DNA of 64,000 bases from the NCBI RefSeq assembly GCF_002234375.1, contig NZ_NMQV01000022.1:1-64000 (forward strand), given 5' to 3'. This DNA comes from Pseudomonas fluvialis. Lineage in GTDB: Bacteria > Pseudomonadota > Gammaproteobacteria > Pseudomonadales > Pseudomonadaceae. Within the stretch, counting starts at the first letter, position 1. Every line of letters begins with the position of its first letter. The translations under genes were made by a program, and so were the position numbers. This document shows, one piece after another, positions 1 to 8,777 of the stretch. The notes below the pieces were generated by a model that ran no database searches, was not told the origin of the DNA, and worked only from the letters and a program-made list of their open reading frames with translations.

Positions 1-190
1 CCGGGTTTGTGTTGTGGTTGTTTTTCTGGTGGTTCCGGGCCCAGGCGGTTTGGGGTTTTTGCTCGGCGGGGTGGTGTGGGGCGAAAAGGGAAAAAGGAGG
101 GGGGGCGGCGGAGGTTGGGGGGGGGGGGGAGGTCTGGGTAGCGGCCTGTTCGGTGGGGCCAGGCGGAGTGGAGCGGGGCATGGGCGCGTC
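1..190. other. G-rich low-complexity stretch without a recognisable gene
   Basis: This stretch is extremely rich in G and T on the plus strand and contains a run of 13 G at 117-129. Short open frames cross it, but they translate to glycine/tryptophan-rich nonsense with no family resemblance. The composition is unlike anything else in the window. It could be a degraded contig end, a sequencing artefact or a strand-biased repeat. Normal Pseudomonas-like sequence resumes at about 190. Confidence 0.5.
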
Positions 191-214
191 CTGTAACAGC
201 CAACAAAGGCGCGC

Positions 215-220
215 ATTATA
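215..220 (-). promoter_or_regulatory. Candidate -10 box reading leftwards
   Basis: Read on the minus strand this is TATAAT followed by GCGCGCC, a consensus -10 hexamer with a GC-rich discriminator. It would serve a gene to the left, outside the readable part of the window. The same TATAATGCGC string occurs upstream of purB and miaE. No good -35 is evident. Confidence 0.4.
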
Positions 221-247
221 CGCGTAGCAATGGCTGCTGGCAGCGTA

Positions 248-278
248 TTGCCGTTGCGTCGTGCTGACGCAACGGCAA
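248..278 (-). terminator. Hairpin after ppiC
   Basis: A perfect 13-bp inverted repeat (TTGCCGTTGCGTC and its complement) with a 5-nt loop lies 7 bases past the ppiC stop codon. There is no U tract on the minus strand, so it may be a weak or Rho-assisted terminator or an mRNA 3'-end stabiliser. Confidence 0.5.
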
Positions 279-285
279 GTGCGCT

Positions 286-567
286 TCAGTCCTGACGGCT
301 GGTGACTTCCAGCAGGTGGTAGCCAAACTGGGTGCGCACCGGACCCTGCACAGTATTCAGCGGTGCGCTGAAAACCACGGTGTCGAACTCTTTGACCATC
401 TGGCCGCGGCCAAAGGTGCCCAGATCGCCACCGTCACGGGACGAGGGACAGGTGGAGTGCTGACGGGCGATTTCGGCGAAGTCGGCACCGCCTTCGATGG
501 CGGCTTTCAGTTCGTTGCAGCGTGCTTCACTGGCAACCAGGATATGACGGGCGCTGGCGCGGGCCAT
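286..567 (-). CDS. ppiC: Peptidyl-prolyl cis-trans isomerase, parvulin type
   Basis: Encodes a 93-residue stand-alone parvulin, the usual length for PpiC, which catalyses cis/trans isomerisation of Xaa-Pro bonds in the cytoplasm. Visible family marks are the ARHILV strand with the active-site His near residue 8, the GGDLG.FGRG.MV..F loop in mid-protein and the FGYHL..V motif at the C terminus. There is no signal peptide and no SurA/PpiD-type chaperone domain. It is transcribed away from the universal stress gene's side of the locus, 74 bases downstream of it, so the two could share a transcript. A hairpin follows the stop codon. Confidence 0.93.
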   Translation of the reverse strand: MARASARHILVASEARCNELKAAIEGGADFAEIARQHSTCPSSRDGGDLGTFGRGQMVKEFDTVVFSAPLNTVQGPVRTQFGYHLLEVTSRQD

Positions 568-641
568 AAGGTTATTCCTTGAATAGTGGGTGAATGAGGG
601 CTAACGCGCTCGCCACGTCAGAGGACGGGCGAGCCTCTGGG

Positions 642-1505
642 TCAGCGCTTGGCGACCAGGTCTTCCAGATGCTCAAGGGCATCCTGCGGCTTGAGTACCA
701 GTACATCGCTTTCCAGGGCGTCCAGCACGACTTCCGCGGTGTTGCCGATCAGTGCACCGGACAGTCCGGTCCGCGCCACGGTGCCCAGTACGGTTACCAC
801 GGCCTTGATCTGGCTGGCTACATGGGGGATCAGTACGTCTGCCGGGCCTTCGGCGATGTGCAGTTGGCTATCGCTGAGCGCGTACTGCTCCTGGAAGCTC
901 TTGCAGCTTTCGCGGTAGCGGCTTTCGATGGTGTCCTTGAGCTGGAAGGTCGGATCGGCTGCAGAGAGCATGGGCGAGGGGTGCGCGCATACCACGTGCA
1001 ACTGGCCTTTGGCCATGTCGGCCATGTCGTTGCAGTGGCTGACAATGCTCGCATGCAAGGTACGGTGCTCGCTGTCACTGTTGCCAACATCCACGGCCGC
1101 GAGGAAGTTGCCTCCGGTCCAGGGCGTGTCGGTCTTGACCATCAATACCGGAGCTGGGCAGTAGCGCAGCAGTTTCCAGTCCTCCGGAGTCAGCAGGGCT
1201 TTCTTGAGGGGGTTATCCGGGTAGTGCTGCTTGATGACCAGTCCGCAGCCTTCGGCCTGCTGGGCGGCAATGATGGTTTGGTACTGGTTTTCCAGCCAGG
1301 ACTGCTGGCTGCTCACTGAGTAGCCCTCCTCGCTCAGGCCGGCGCACAACTCGGCAAGATAGGCCGCATGGTCATGCTTCTTCTCGCAGACCAGCAAATG
1401 CAGGTGCGACTGGGTCACGCCGGCGATCAGCTTGGCACGCTTGAGCGCCAGGCCTTCCGGACGGTCGGGCTCCATTACCACCAGAATGCTGCGGATGGCA
1501 TGCAT
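642..1505 (-). CDS. Tandem-domain universal stress protein (UspE-like)
   Basis: A 287-residue cytoplasmic protein made of two Usp domains, roughly residues 1-140 and 155-287. The first opens with the IRSILVVMEP strand typical of UspE-like proteins. The second ends with the VTVLGTVARTGLSG..IGNTAE..L segment, which corresponds to the G-2X-G-9X-G(S/T) nucleotide-binding loop in a modified form. Tandem Usp proteins in Pseudomonas are commonly induced by oxygen limitation. That fits the perfect ANR/FNR box about 70 bases upstream of the start codon, at a spacing expected for direct activation. Its exact biochemical role is not known. Start chosen: ATG at 1505, preceded by an AGGAGAT ribosome site. 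Confidence 0.88.
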   Translation of the reverse strand: MHAIRSILVVMEPDRPEGLALKRAKLIAGVTQSHLHLLVCEKKHDHAAYLAELCAGLSEEGYSVSSQQSWLENQYQTIIAAQQAEGCGLVIKQHYPDNPLKKALLTPEDWKLLRYCPAPVLMVKTDTPWTGGNFLAAVDVGNSDSEHRTLHASIVSHCNDMADMAKGQLHVVCAHPSPMLSAADPTFQLKDTIESRYRESCKSFQEQYALSDSQLHIAEGPADVLIPHVASQIKAVVTVLGTVARTGLSGALIGNTAEVVLDALESDVLVLKPQDALEHLEDLVAKR

Positions 1506-1546
1506 ATTCCTATCTCCTTAATTACGAATGGCTTATAGCTGTATCC

Positions 1547-1588
1547 AATATAGGCAGTGAGCATCGCAGGCAGGTTGATATATATCAA
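1547..1588 (-). promoter_or_regulatory. ANR/FNR-activated promoter of the universal stress gene
   Basis: TTGAT-ATAT-ATCAA at 1575-1588 is a perfect match to the FNR/ANR consensus. On the minus strand a TATATT -10 hexamer lies at 1547-1552. The box centre (1581.5) is about 41.5 bases from the start site implied by that -10 (about 1540), the classic class II activation spacing. This is a strong sequence-only prediction of anaerobic or low-oxygen induction. Confidence 0.8.
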
Positions 1589-1621
1589 GCCAGTGAAGCT
1601 GCCGCGGCCAACTACTGACCG

Positions 1622-1627
1622 TATAAT
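1622..1627 (+). promoter_or_regulatory. -10 box of miaE
   Basis: TATAAT followed by GCGC, about 95 bases before the miaE start. No convincing -35 hexamer lies 17 bases upstream. The ANR box on the other side of this promoter might also influence it. Confidence 0.5.
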
Positions 1628-1722
1628 GCGCTGCCTTTGTGAAGCCTGCCACTTCACTGTGTTATCGAGTGTAAACGCTGGGTTTTAGTGCAACGGCCCA
1701 GTCGCTGGAGGAGACCTGCGTG

Positions 1723-2352
1723 ATGCCCCCCGAGACAGCAGCAAGCCCCATGCTTGAGGAGATTTTGCAGTTCCTTGGCGGCCTGGCGACTCCGCCAGCC
1801 TGGATTGAACGTGCGCTGGTCGAGCAGGAAACGCTACTCCTGGATCATCGGACGCTGGAGTTCAAGGCGGCACAAACGGCCTTGAGCCTGATGGGCCGCT
1901 ACCTGACGCGCAGCGAACTGGCTGCGCGGATGTCGCGTCTGGCACGCGAAGAATTGGTGCATTTCGAGCAGGTCACGCGGATTATTCGCCGGCGCGGTAT
2001 TGAGTTGCGCCATGTGACGGCATCACGCTATGCGTCGGGCCTGCGTGAACAGGTACGCAAGAACGAGCCGGAGCGATTGGTGGATACGCTAATCGTCGGT
2101 GCCTTTATCGAGGCGCGTTCCTGTGAACGTTTTGCCGCGCTGGTGCCGCATCTGGATAACGAACTGGCTAAGTTCTATGCCGGGCTGCTGGAGAGCGAGG
2201 GGCGTCACTACCAGGGCTATTTGCAGCTGGCTTTGCTGTATGGCGATGCGGGTGATGTGGCGCAGCGCATCGAAGTGATCCGCCAGGTCGAAAATCACTT
2301 GATTGCCAGCGTTGATGAGCAGTTTCGTTTCCATAGCGGTTTGCCCGCCTGA
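1723..2352 (+). CDS. miaE: tRNA-(ms2io6A)-hydroxylase
   Basis: Encodes about 209 residues. MiaE is a ferritin-like non-haem diiron monooxygenase that hydroxylates the isopentenyl side chain of 2-methylthio-N6-isopentenyladenosine at tRNA position 37, using O2. Sequence marks are the helical repeats carrying iron-ligand motifs: EFKAAQTAL, EELVHFEQV (E-x-x-H), VGAFIEARSCERF and ESEGRHYQGY (E-x-x-x-H). Length matches the family. GTG at 1720 and ATG at 1723 are both possible starts; the GGAGGAG site at 1707-1713 is well spaced for either and I prefer the ATG. A bidirectional terminator follows. Confidence 0.92.
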   Translation: MPPETAASPMLEEILQFLGGLATPPAWIERALVEQETLLLDHRTLEFKAAQTALSLMGRYLTRSELAARMSRLAREELVHFEQVTRIIRRRGIELRHVTASRYASGLREQVRKNEPERLVDTLIVGAFIEARSCERFAALVPHLDNELAKFYAGLLESEGRHYQGYLQLALLYGDAGDVAQRIEVIRQVENHLIASVDEQFRFHSGLPA

Positions 2353-2371
2353 ACAAGAAGACTCGCTCAAT

Positions 2372-2408
2372 AAAAAAGCCGACCTGGTTACCCAGGTCGG
2401 CTTTTTTT
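2372..2408. terminator. Bidirectional terminator between miaE and oprI
   Basis: Stem AAGCCGACCTGG with its perfect complement and a 4-nt loop, flanked by A6 and T7. It is a textbook intrinsic terminator in both directions and serves the two convergent genes. Confidence 0.95.
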
Positions 2409-2423
2409 ATAGCCGGGAGGCTA

Positions 2424-2675
2424 TTACTTGCGGCTGGCTTTTTCCAGCATACGCAGAGCGCGCTCGTTGGCTTCGTCAGCAGTTTGCTGAGCCTTCTGAG
2501 CAGCGGCCAGAGCGTCGTCGGCCTTGCGGTAGGCTTCGTCGGCACGAGCTTGAGCGCGGGCAGCGGCGTCTTCGGTAGCGGTCAGGCGAGCTTCTGCTTC
2601 TTTGGACAGGCTGCTGCAGCCAGTAGCCAGAACGGCAGCCAGAGCCAGGGCGGACAGTTTCAGAGCGTTGTTCAT
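2424..2675 (-). CDS. oprI: Outer membrane lipoprotein OprI (Lpp type)
   Basis: Encodes an 83-residue major lipoprotein. Residues 1-19 form a type II signal peptide ending in the lipobox ATGC, so Cys20 would be lipidated. The mature part is a continuous Ala/Lys/Glu-rich helix with the heptad pattern of a trimeric coiled coil and ends in ..RMLEKASRK, where the C-terminal Lys is the expected peptidoglycan attachment point. The protein tethers the outer membrane to the cell wall. Start chosen at ATG 2675, behind an AAGGGG site; an upstream in-frame start lies inside the mRNA leader. The leader carries a 20-bp palindrome. Confidence 0.95.
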   Translation of the reverse strand: MNNALKLSALALAAVLATGCSSLSKEAEARLTATEDAAARAQARADEAYRKADDALAAAQKAQQTADEANERALRMLEKASRK

Positions 2676-2710
2676 CGTTTTCCCCTTAAGGTGGTCTTTC
2701 CATATGGGTA

Positions 2711-2730
2711 ATTTCTCCATATGGAGAAAT
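2711..2730. repeat. Perfect 20-bp palindrome in the oprI leader
   Basis: ATTTCTCCAT followed by its exact reverse complement. It lies 36-55 bases upstream of the oprI start codon, within the transcript predicted from the promoter at 2756-2784. In RNA it folds to a stable stem-loop; in DNA it could be a dimeric operator. A second CCATATGG copy (2699-2706) sits beside it. Confidence 0.7.
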
Positions 2731-2755
2731 CAGCCGGCGTACATGCTACCTGTTT

Positions 2756-2784
2756 CTTTTAGTAAGTAAACGGAGCCAAGGCAA
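2756..2784 (-). promoter_or_regulatory. oprI promoter
   Basis: On the minus strand TTGCCT (2779-2784) and TAAAAG (2756-2761) are separated by exactly 17 bases. Transcription would start near 2749, giving a leader of about 74 bases that includes the palindrome. Confidence 0.55.
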
Positions 2785-2891
2785 GCCGTGCAGGTTTTTT
2801 TCTTAAATTTCTCGATTGCCGGAGTTGACTGGCGCCAGTAAGTCGGTGTTCTACAATGGCGATAGCTCGCAGTGCGTAAAACAAGGAGATC

Positions 2892-3182
2892 ATGACGAAC
2901 ATGGCAAGGCGTTTTGACATTACCCACGATCTGGCTGCCCATCAGTTTGAAACGCAGCTCGATGGTCATCGCGCTTACCTGGCCTACATGGATCTGGGTA
3001 AGGCAACACTGGATATCTACCGGACTTTTGTGCCGGATGCCTTGCGTGGTCAGGGGGTCGCCGCTGCATTGGCTGAAGCGGCGTTGAACTATGCCGAGAG
3101 CAGCGGCTATACGGTGATCCCTTCCTGTTCCTATATCGAGCGCTACCTGCAGCGGCGCCAGCGTTCGCGTCATCTCGAGTAG
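2892..3182 (+). CDS. Small GNAT-type N-acetyltransferase (YjdJ/COG2388-like)
   Basis: Encodes 96 residues with the compact single-domain layout of COG2388 acetyltransferases. The acetyl-CoA loop is recognisable in VPDALRGQGVAAALAEAAL (the R/Q-x-x-G-x-G/A region), followed by the Tyr/Pro/Ser/Cys strand VIPSCSYIERYL, which is characteristic of this subfamily. The substrate is unknown. ATG at 2892 follows AAGGAG very closely (3 bases); ATG at 2901 is the alternative. A TACAAT hexamer at 2852-2857 is a plausible -10. The gene converges on the DAHP synthase gene across a terminator hairpin. Confidence 0.8.
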   Translation: MTNMARRFDITHDLAAHQFETQLDGHRAYLAYMDLGKATLDIYRTFVPDALRGQGVAAALAEAALNYAESSGYTVIPSCSYIERYLQRRQRSRHLE

Positions 3183-3205
3183 GGCAGGCACATCGCGCCT
3201 GCCCT
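3181..3205. terminator. Hairpin between convergent genes
   Basis: AGGGCAGGC and its exact complement around a 7-base loop, placed directly after the GNAT stop codon and 8 bases past the DAHP synthase stop. It lacks a strong U tract on either side, so efficiency is uncertain. Confidence 0.6.
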
Positions 3206-3213
3206 GTCAGGGA

Positions 3214-4290
3214 TCAATCACGCTGCCGCTTGGGCAGTACATCCTTCAGCTTGTGATGCATGCTGCGGATGCTCTTCTCGGTGGTGTCCCAGTCGATGCA
3301 GGCATCAGTAATCGAAACGCCGTACTTGAGTTGACAAAGATCCTTGGGAATTGACTGGTTGCCCCAGCCCAGGTGACTTTCCACCATCAGGCCGACAATC
3401 GACTGGTTGCCTTCGGCAATCTGGTTGGCCACGTTATCCATGACCAGCGGTTGCAGGGCAGGGTCCTTGTTGGAGTTGGCATGGCTGCAATCGACCATGA
3501 TGTTCGGGCGAATGCCGGCCTTGGTCAGTTCCTGTTCGCACAGGGCAACGCTCACCGAATCGTAGTTGGGCTTGCCATTGCCGCCACGCAGTACCACGTG
3601 ACCATAAGCGTTGCCCTTGGTGGTGACGATGGAAACACCGCCCTGCTGGTTGATGCCCAGGAAACGATGTGGGCTGGATACCGACTGCAGGGCATTGATG
3701 GCCACGGTCAGGCCGCCGTCGGTGCCGTTCTTGAAGCCGACGGCCGAAGACAGGCCGGAGGCCATTTCACGGTGGGTTTGCGATTCGGTGGTGCGTGCAC
3801 CGATGGCTGACCAGCTAATCAGGTCCTGCAGGTATTGCGGGGAAATCGGGTCGAGCGCTTCGGTGGCTGTCGGCAGGCCCATTTCGGCGAGGTCGCGCAG
3901 CAGTTGGCGGCCGATGTGCAGGCCATCCTGGATTTTGAAAGAGTCATCCAGGTAGGGGTCGTTGATCAGGCCTTTCCAGCCCACGGTAGTGCGCGGCTTT
4001 TCGAAATATACGCGCATGACCAGAAAGAGCGTGTCGGCTACTTCAGCGGCCAACGCCTTGAGGCGCTCGGCATACTCATGGGCGGCCTTGATATCGTGGA
4101 TCGAGCAGGGACCAATGACCACGAACAGTCGATGGTCCTTGCCATCGAGGATGTTGCGGACGACTTCACGACCATGCGCGACAGTCTGCAGGGCCGCCGG
4201 CGTGAGGGGAATCTCGCGCTTGAGCTGCTCGGGGGTGATCAGGGTTTCATTGGAGGCGACGTTCAGGTCATCTATCGGTAAATCAGCCAT
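3214..4290 (-). CDS. 3-deoxy-7-phosphoheptulonate (DAHP) synthase, class I
   Basis: About 358 residues. It condenses phosphoenolpyruvate with erythrose 4-phosphate in the first step of the shikimate pathway. Class I (AroFGH) motifs are all present: VIGPCSIHD, KPRTTVGWKG, GARTTESQTHREM and VDCSHANSNKD, which hold the PEP-binding Arg/Lys residues and metal ligands. The frame is open for about 70 further codons upstream, but that extension is not protein-like; I place the start at the ATG before ADLPIDDLN, which gives the normal family length, with an alternative at 4302. Which amino acid inhibits this isozyme (Phe, Tyr or Trp) cannot be told by eye, so I give no symbol. Confidence 0.93.
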   Translation of the reverse strand: MADLPIDDLNVASNETLITPEQLKREIPLTPAALQTVAHGREVVRNILDGKDHRLFVVIGPCSIHDIKAAHEYAERLKALAAEVADTLFLVMRVYFEKPRTTVGWKGLINDPYLDDSFKIQDGLHIGRQLLRDLAEMGLPTATEALDPISPQYLQDLISWSAIGARTTESQTHREMASGLSSAVGFKNGTDGGLTVAINALQSVSSPHRFLGINQQGGVSIVTTKGNAYGHVVLRGGNGKPNYDSVSVALCEQELTKAGIRPNIMVDCSHANSNKDPALQPLVMDNVANQIAEGNQSIVGLMVESHLGWGNQSIPKDLCQLKYGVSITDACIDWDTTEKSIRSMHHKLKDVLPKRQRD

Positions 4291-4587
4291 CGTGCTCATC
4301 ATCTGGTCAGGGTCGTCGAGGGGCTCTTGCACGCGGAGGTTGTGATTGGGCAGCACTGGTAAAGGTGTTAGGGCAGGCTGGATGTTGCAGAAAACGGCAT
4401 GCGCAAAACGACGTGTGGCAGTGAGGCCGATAGGACAACCCATGATGTGCAAGTAGCTCAAGCGTTGTGCTGGCACAGCGCCAGGCTGGAAGCCAGCCAA
4501 GCCTGAACCTTAGCGCGTCGCAGGCGTGCTCGACAATGACCAAAATGTACCTGGCGATGGCCTGGCAGGGCTTAGTTGAACAATGGG
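4291..4587. other. Non-coding gap upstream of the DAHP synthase gene
   Basis: About 297 bases between two minus-strand genes. It should contain the DAHP synthase promoter. I found no clear TyrR/TrpR-type operator, leader peptide or attenuator hairpin, and nothing else that I can name. Confidence 0.4.
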
Positions 4588-5007
4588 TCAGATAAAGCTG
4601 GCGCGGGCGAACTCAGCGGCGTGTCGAGTGATCCACTCGTGGGCCATGCTCTCGCTATCGAGTGGTTGGCCGCGTAGCTGCTCCTGCTCACGCCGATAAT
4701 GTTCGATCTGGCAGATCTGCTCGACCATGCGGGCACGAAACAGGGTGTCTTCGTCGAGGAAGGCGATGCCAACCAGAAAGGCGTCAGCCTGGCGTCTGCA
4801 CCAGGCTACTACGCCACGGTAGCGAGCCTGTTCGCCGAGTGCCGGAATACGTAGCTCTACGGCGCTGCCGCGTCGAAAGCGTCGCGAGCTGTTGCAGGCC
4901 AGACCGCCTAGGCTGATGTTGCAGAGTTGTTGGCGACTGATCGGTGGCAGACGCCGCAGGCGCAGTTCTACCGGCATATCGCTGGGGTGGCGCAGGTAAG
5001 TACGCAT
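4588..5007 (-). CDS. PilZ-domain protein, probable c-di-GMP receptor
   Basis: Encodes 139 residues. The c-di-GMP-binding signature is intact: the N-terminal R-x-x-x-R (RTYLR, residues 2-6) and N-x-S-x-x-G (NISLGG, residues 30-35), followed by the PilZ beta-barrel (..VELRIPALG...YRGVVAW...VGIAFLD). About 50 C-terminal residues form a helical tail with no known domain. No membrane segment is visible. ATG at 5007 is preferred because GGAGGG at 5014-5019 lies 6-7 bases upstream; starts further upstream have no ribosome site. The target pathway (motility, exopolysaccharide) is unknown. Confidence 0.85.
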   Translation of the reverse strand: MRTYLRHPSDMPVELRLRRLPPISRQQLCNISLGGLACNSSRRFRRGSAVELRIPALGEQARYRGVVAWCRRQADAFLVGIAFLDEDTLFRARMVEQICQIEHYRREQEQLRGQPLDSESMAHEWITRHAAEFARASFI

Positions 5008-5190
5008 GCTCATACCCTCCCATTTGAGCCAGTTATCGGCCTGGGATGTCTGCAGTTTAGTGGATGGATGCGCAAGCGGCTGTTGCACTTTGGTCGAGCC
5101 GCCTTGGTCTGCTGTGGCAGACTAGTTGTTGCTTGCCCGCAACGCATTGCCGAGGCATGCAACGAAATGGCGAGACTGAAGGGGACACTG

Positions 5191-6144
5191 ATGAGTGAAC
5201 AGGCAGGGCCGCGCATCGGCATTGTCGGGGCAGGGGCCATTGGCGGCTTCTACGGGCTGTTATTGGCGCGTGCCGGTTTCGATGTGCACTTTTTGTTGCG
5301 CAGTGATTACCCGGTTGTGCGCGAGCAGGGATGGCATCTGGAGAGTTGCAGCCTGGGCACGCTCTGCCAGCCGGTCAAGGTGTATGAGGATGCGGCAGCC
5401 ATGCCACGTTGTGACTGGCTGTTGCTGGCCTGCAAGACCACCAGCAATGCCGAACTGGCGCCGCTGCTGGCACAGGTTGCGGCGGACAATGCCCGGGTCG
5501 TCTTGCTGCAGAACGGCCTGGGTGTCGAAGAGGCTGTGCGTCCTCTGTTGCCTGATTCGTTGCACCTGTTGGGCGGGCTGTGTTTTATCTGCGTGCACCG
5601 CGCCGCTCCAGGCAAGCTGGTGCATCAGGCCCAGGGCAGCATAAGTCTGGGTTATCACAGCGGGCCGGGTGAGCAGGGTGCGGCGGTGCTTGCTGAAGGT
5701 GTGGCGCTGTTGCGTGCGGCAGGTATTGATGCGCGTGGTGTTGCTGATCTGCAGCAGGCGCGTTGGCAGAAGTTGGTCTGGAATGTGCCTTTCAATGGCC
5801 TGTCGGTGGTGCTCAATGCCCACACCGGAATGCTGCTGGGTAATCCGACAACCCGAGAACTGGTGCAGACGTTGATGGAGGAGGTCATTGCGGCCGCTGT
5901 CAGCGCCGGATGCACATTGCCTGCCGGCTATGCGCAGACGCTACTCAAGGTGACGGAGAACATGCCGGACTACTGGCCGAGCATGCACCATGATTATCGT
6001 CATGCTCGCCCGCTGGAGTTGGCGGCCATCTATGCGCAACCGCTACAGCGGGCCCGCGCCATGGCGGTGGAGATGCCCGCGACGCGCATGTTGTACCAGC
6101 AGCTGGAATTTCTTCAGGAGGGCGCCGTCGATGGCCAGCCTTGA
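5191..6144 (+). CDS. panE: 2-dehydropantoate 2-reductase (ketopantoate reductase family)
   Basis: Encodes 317 residues. It reduces ketopantoate to pantoate with NADPH in coenzyme A synthesis. The N-terminal Rossmann motif GAGAIG is at residues 13-18. Further marks are LLLACKTTSN with the catalytic-region Lys, VVLLQNGLGVEE, and the helical C-terminal domain KLVWNVPFN...SMHHDYRHARPLE, which carries the family's conserved Lys, Asn, Ser and Glu. ATG at 5191 follows AAGGGGA. It overlaps the next gene by 14 bases, suggesting translational coupling. Pseudomonads often carry several paralogues of this family, so this copy may not be the main panE. Confidence 0.85.
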   Translation: MSEQAGPRIGIVGAGAIGGFYGLLLARAGFDVHFLLRSDYPVVREQGWHLESCSLGTLCQPVKVYEDAAAMPRCDWLLLACKTTSNAELAPLLAQVAADNARVVLLQNGLGVEEAVRPLLPDSLHLLGGLCFICVHRAAPGKLVHQAQGSISLGYHSGPGEQGAAVLAEGVALLRAAGIDARGVADLQQARWQKLVWNVPFNGLSVVLNAHTGMLLGNPTTRELVQTLMEEVIAAAVSAGCTLPAGYAQTLLKVTENMPDYWPSMHHDYRHARPLELAAIYAQPLQRARAMAVEMPATRMLYQQLEFLQEGAVDGQP

Positions 6145-7033
6145 TGAGCAACTGGTGTTGGCGATTTCTTCACGGGCGCTTTTTGATCTGAGTGAAAGCC
6201 ATCGGATCTATGAGTCGCAGGGCGTTGAAGCCTATCGCCAGTATCAGATCGACAACGAGGAGCAGGTATTGGCGCCCGGCGAGGCATTTCCTCTGGTGCA
6301 CAAGCTCCTGGCGCTCAACAAGCGTCTTGGGCGGCAGCGTGTCGAGGTCATTCTGGTGTCGCGCAACAGTGCCGATACCGGGCTGCGTATCTTCAACTCC
6401 ATCGAGCACTATGGTCTGGGGATCAGTCGGGCAGCCTTTGTGGGAGGGCGTAGCCCTTATCCCTATCTGGCGGCCTTCGGCTGTCACTTGTTTTTATCCA
6501 GTCATGCAGAGGATGTTCGCAGTGCGCTGGATGCCGGTTTTGCGGCGGCGACACTGTTGCCCGGAGGCGTACGGCGAGCCGAGAGTCATGAGTTGCGTAT
6601 TGCCTTCGATGGCGACGCCGTGCTGTTTACCGATGCCTCGGAGCGCGTCTTTCAGCAGGATGGCCTGGCCGCTTTCCAGGCGCATGAGCGCACTGCGGCA
6701 AGACAGCCCCTGGAGGGCGGTCCTTTCAAGGCCTTTCTGGCGGCACTGAACCAGTTACAGCAGGAGTTTTCCGCTGAGGACTGTCCGATTCGTACGGCCT
6801 TGGTCACGGCGCGGTCCGCACCGGCCCATGAACGGGTCATTCGTACATTACGGGCCTGGGATATTCGCCTGGATGAGTCGCTGTTTCTTGGCGGCTTGGA
6901 AAAATCGGCGTTTCTCGAGGCATTTGCCGCCGATCTGTTTTTCGATGACCAGACCGGCCATTGCCTGAAGGCCAGTCAGGTGGTGGCGACGGGGCATGTA
7001 CCGCATGGCGTGAGCAACCCGCCGCAACCCTGA
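6131..7033 (+). CDS. 5'-nucleotidase, cytosolic type (5_nucleotid family)
   Basis: Encodes 300 residues resembling bacterial members of the 5'-nucleotidase family related to eukaryotic cytosolic nucleotidase I. HAD-like elements include VILVSRNSADTG near residue 75 and AFDGDAVLFTDASE near residue 160, where the acidic DGD.V.F stretch would hold Mg. It presumably dephosphorylates nucleoside monophosphates; specificity is not deducible. The start codon lies within the 3' end of panE behind GGAGG, so the pair is one operon. No signal peptide. Confidence 0.8.
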   Translation: MASLDEQLVLAISSRALFDLSESHRIYESQGVEAYRQYQIDNEEQVLAPGEAFPLVHKLLALNKRLGRQRVEVILVSRNSADTGLRIFNSIEHYGLGISRAAFVGGRSPYPYLAAFGCHLFLSSHAEDVRSALDAGFAAATLLPGGVRRAESHELRIAFDGDAVLFTDASERVFQQDGLAAFQAHERTAARQPLEGGPFKAFLAALNQLQQEFSAEDCPIRTALVTARSAPAHERVIRTLRAWDIRLDESLFLGGLEKSAFLEAFAADLFFDDQTGHCLKASQVVATGHVPHGVSNPPQP

Positions 7034-7075
7034 CTAAGCTATCTGACAGGCCAGTCAGGATGTCGAGGAGGCCAG

Positions 7076-7576
7076 ATGGTTCGCTCTATTCTCTATGCCA
7101 CGGACCTAGGGCTTTACGCACCCTACGTATTGCAGCATGCGCTGAGCCTGGCGCATGCCTATCGTGCCGAATTGTACGTAGTGCATGCGGTGGAGCCGAT
7201 GGGGTTGTTTGCCGAGTCGGTGCTGCAGACCTACCTTGATCAGGAGCGCCTGCAGGATCTGCGTGGTGGTGGGTTGCATACCGTGATGTGCAACATCGAG
7301 CAGCGTGTGCTGGAGGCTTTCCGCGAGGAAATGGCCGAAGCGGTACAGGACATGTCGATGATCAGTGCGGTGCATGTGCTGCAGGGTGATCCACCGCAGG
7401 TGATTCTTGATGAAGCGCATAAGCTGGGCGCTGACTTGCTGGTGCTGGGCAGCCACAGCCATGGTGCGCGCCTGGATATACCGCTGGGACGTACCGCAGC
7501 GCGTGTTCTGCAGTTGTCCGAGGTGCCGGTGTATCTGGTGCCGATGTTGCAGCATCGCGGGCGTGGTGAGCTGTAA
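7076..7576 (+). CDS. Single-domain universal stress protein
   Basis: Encodes 166 residues, one Usp domain. It starts with the VRSILYATDLG strand and ends with LGADLLVLGSHSHG....LGRTA..VL...VPVYLVP, a slightly altered version of the UspA ATP-binding loop G-2X-G-9X-G(S/T). An insertion around residues 55-85 separates the first strand-helix unit from the rest. It lies 42 bases after the 5'-nucleotidase gene and may be cotranscribed. The nucleotide-binding loop suggests an ATP-binding Usp class, but the role is unknown. Confidence 0.87.
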   Translation: MVRSILYATDLGLYAPYVLQHALSLAHAYRAELYVVHAVEPMGLFAESVLQTYLDQERLQDLRGGGLHTVMCNIEQRVLEAFREEMAEAVQDMSMISAVHVLQGDPPQVILDEAHKLGADLLVLGSHSHGARLDIPLGRTAARVLQLSEVPVYLVPMLQHRGRGEL

Positions 7577-7668
7577 GCGTTTTGCTCAGGAACTTTGTCG
7601 GTATGTGGCTCTCCATGCAGGCATGGTTGTACGGAATCATCGCGACGATAAGGATTAAATCGTCTAAA

Positions 7669-8728
<1,060 letters not shown>

Positions 8729-8738
8729 GTGCTACAGG

Positions 8739-8772
8739 CACAAAAAAACCCGGCGAGCCGGGTTTTTTTGTG
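8739..8772. terminator. Bidirectional terminator between cysB and aceA
   Basis: AAACCCGGC-GA-GCCGGGTTT-type stem flanked by A7 and T7. It works in both directions for the convergent cysB and aceA. Confidence 0.95.
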
Positions 8773-8777
8773 TTGCT

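Noticed and set aside
4291..4500. N-terminal extension of the DAHP synthase frame by 70 codons
   Set aside because: The extra sequence is not conserved-looking and has no ribosome site; the 358-residue form matches the family.
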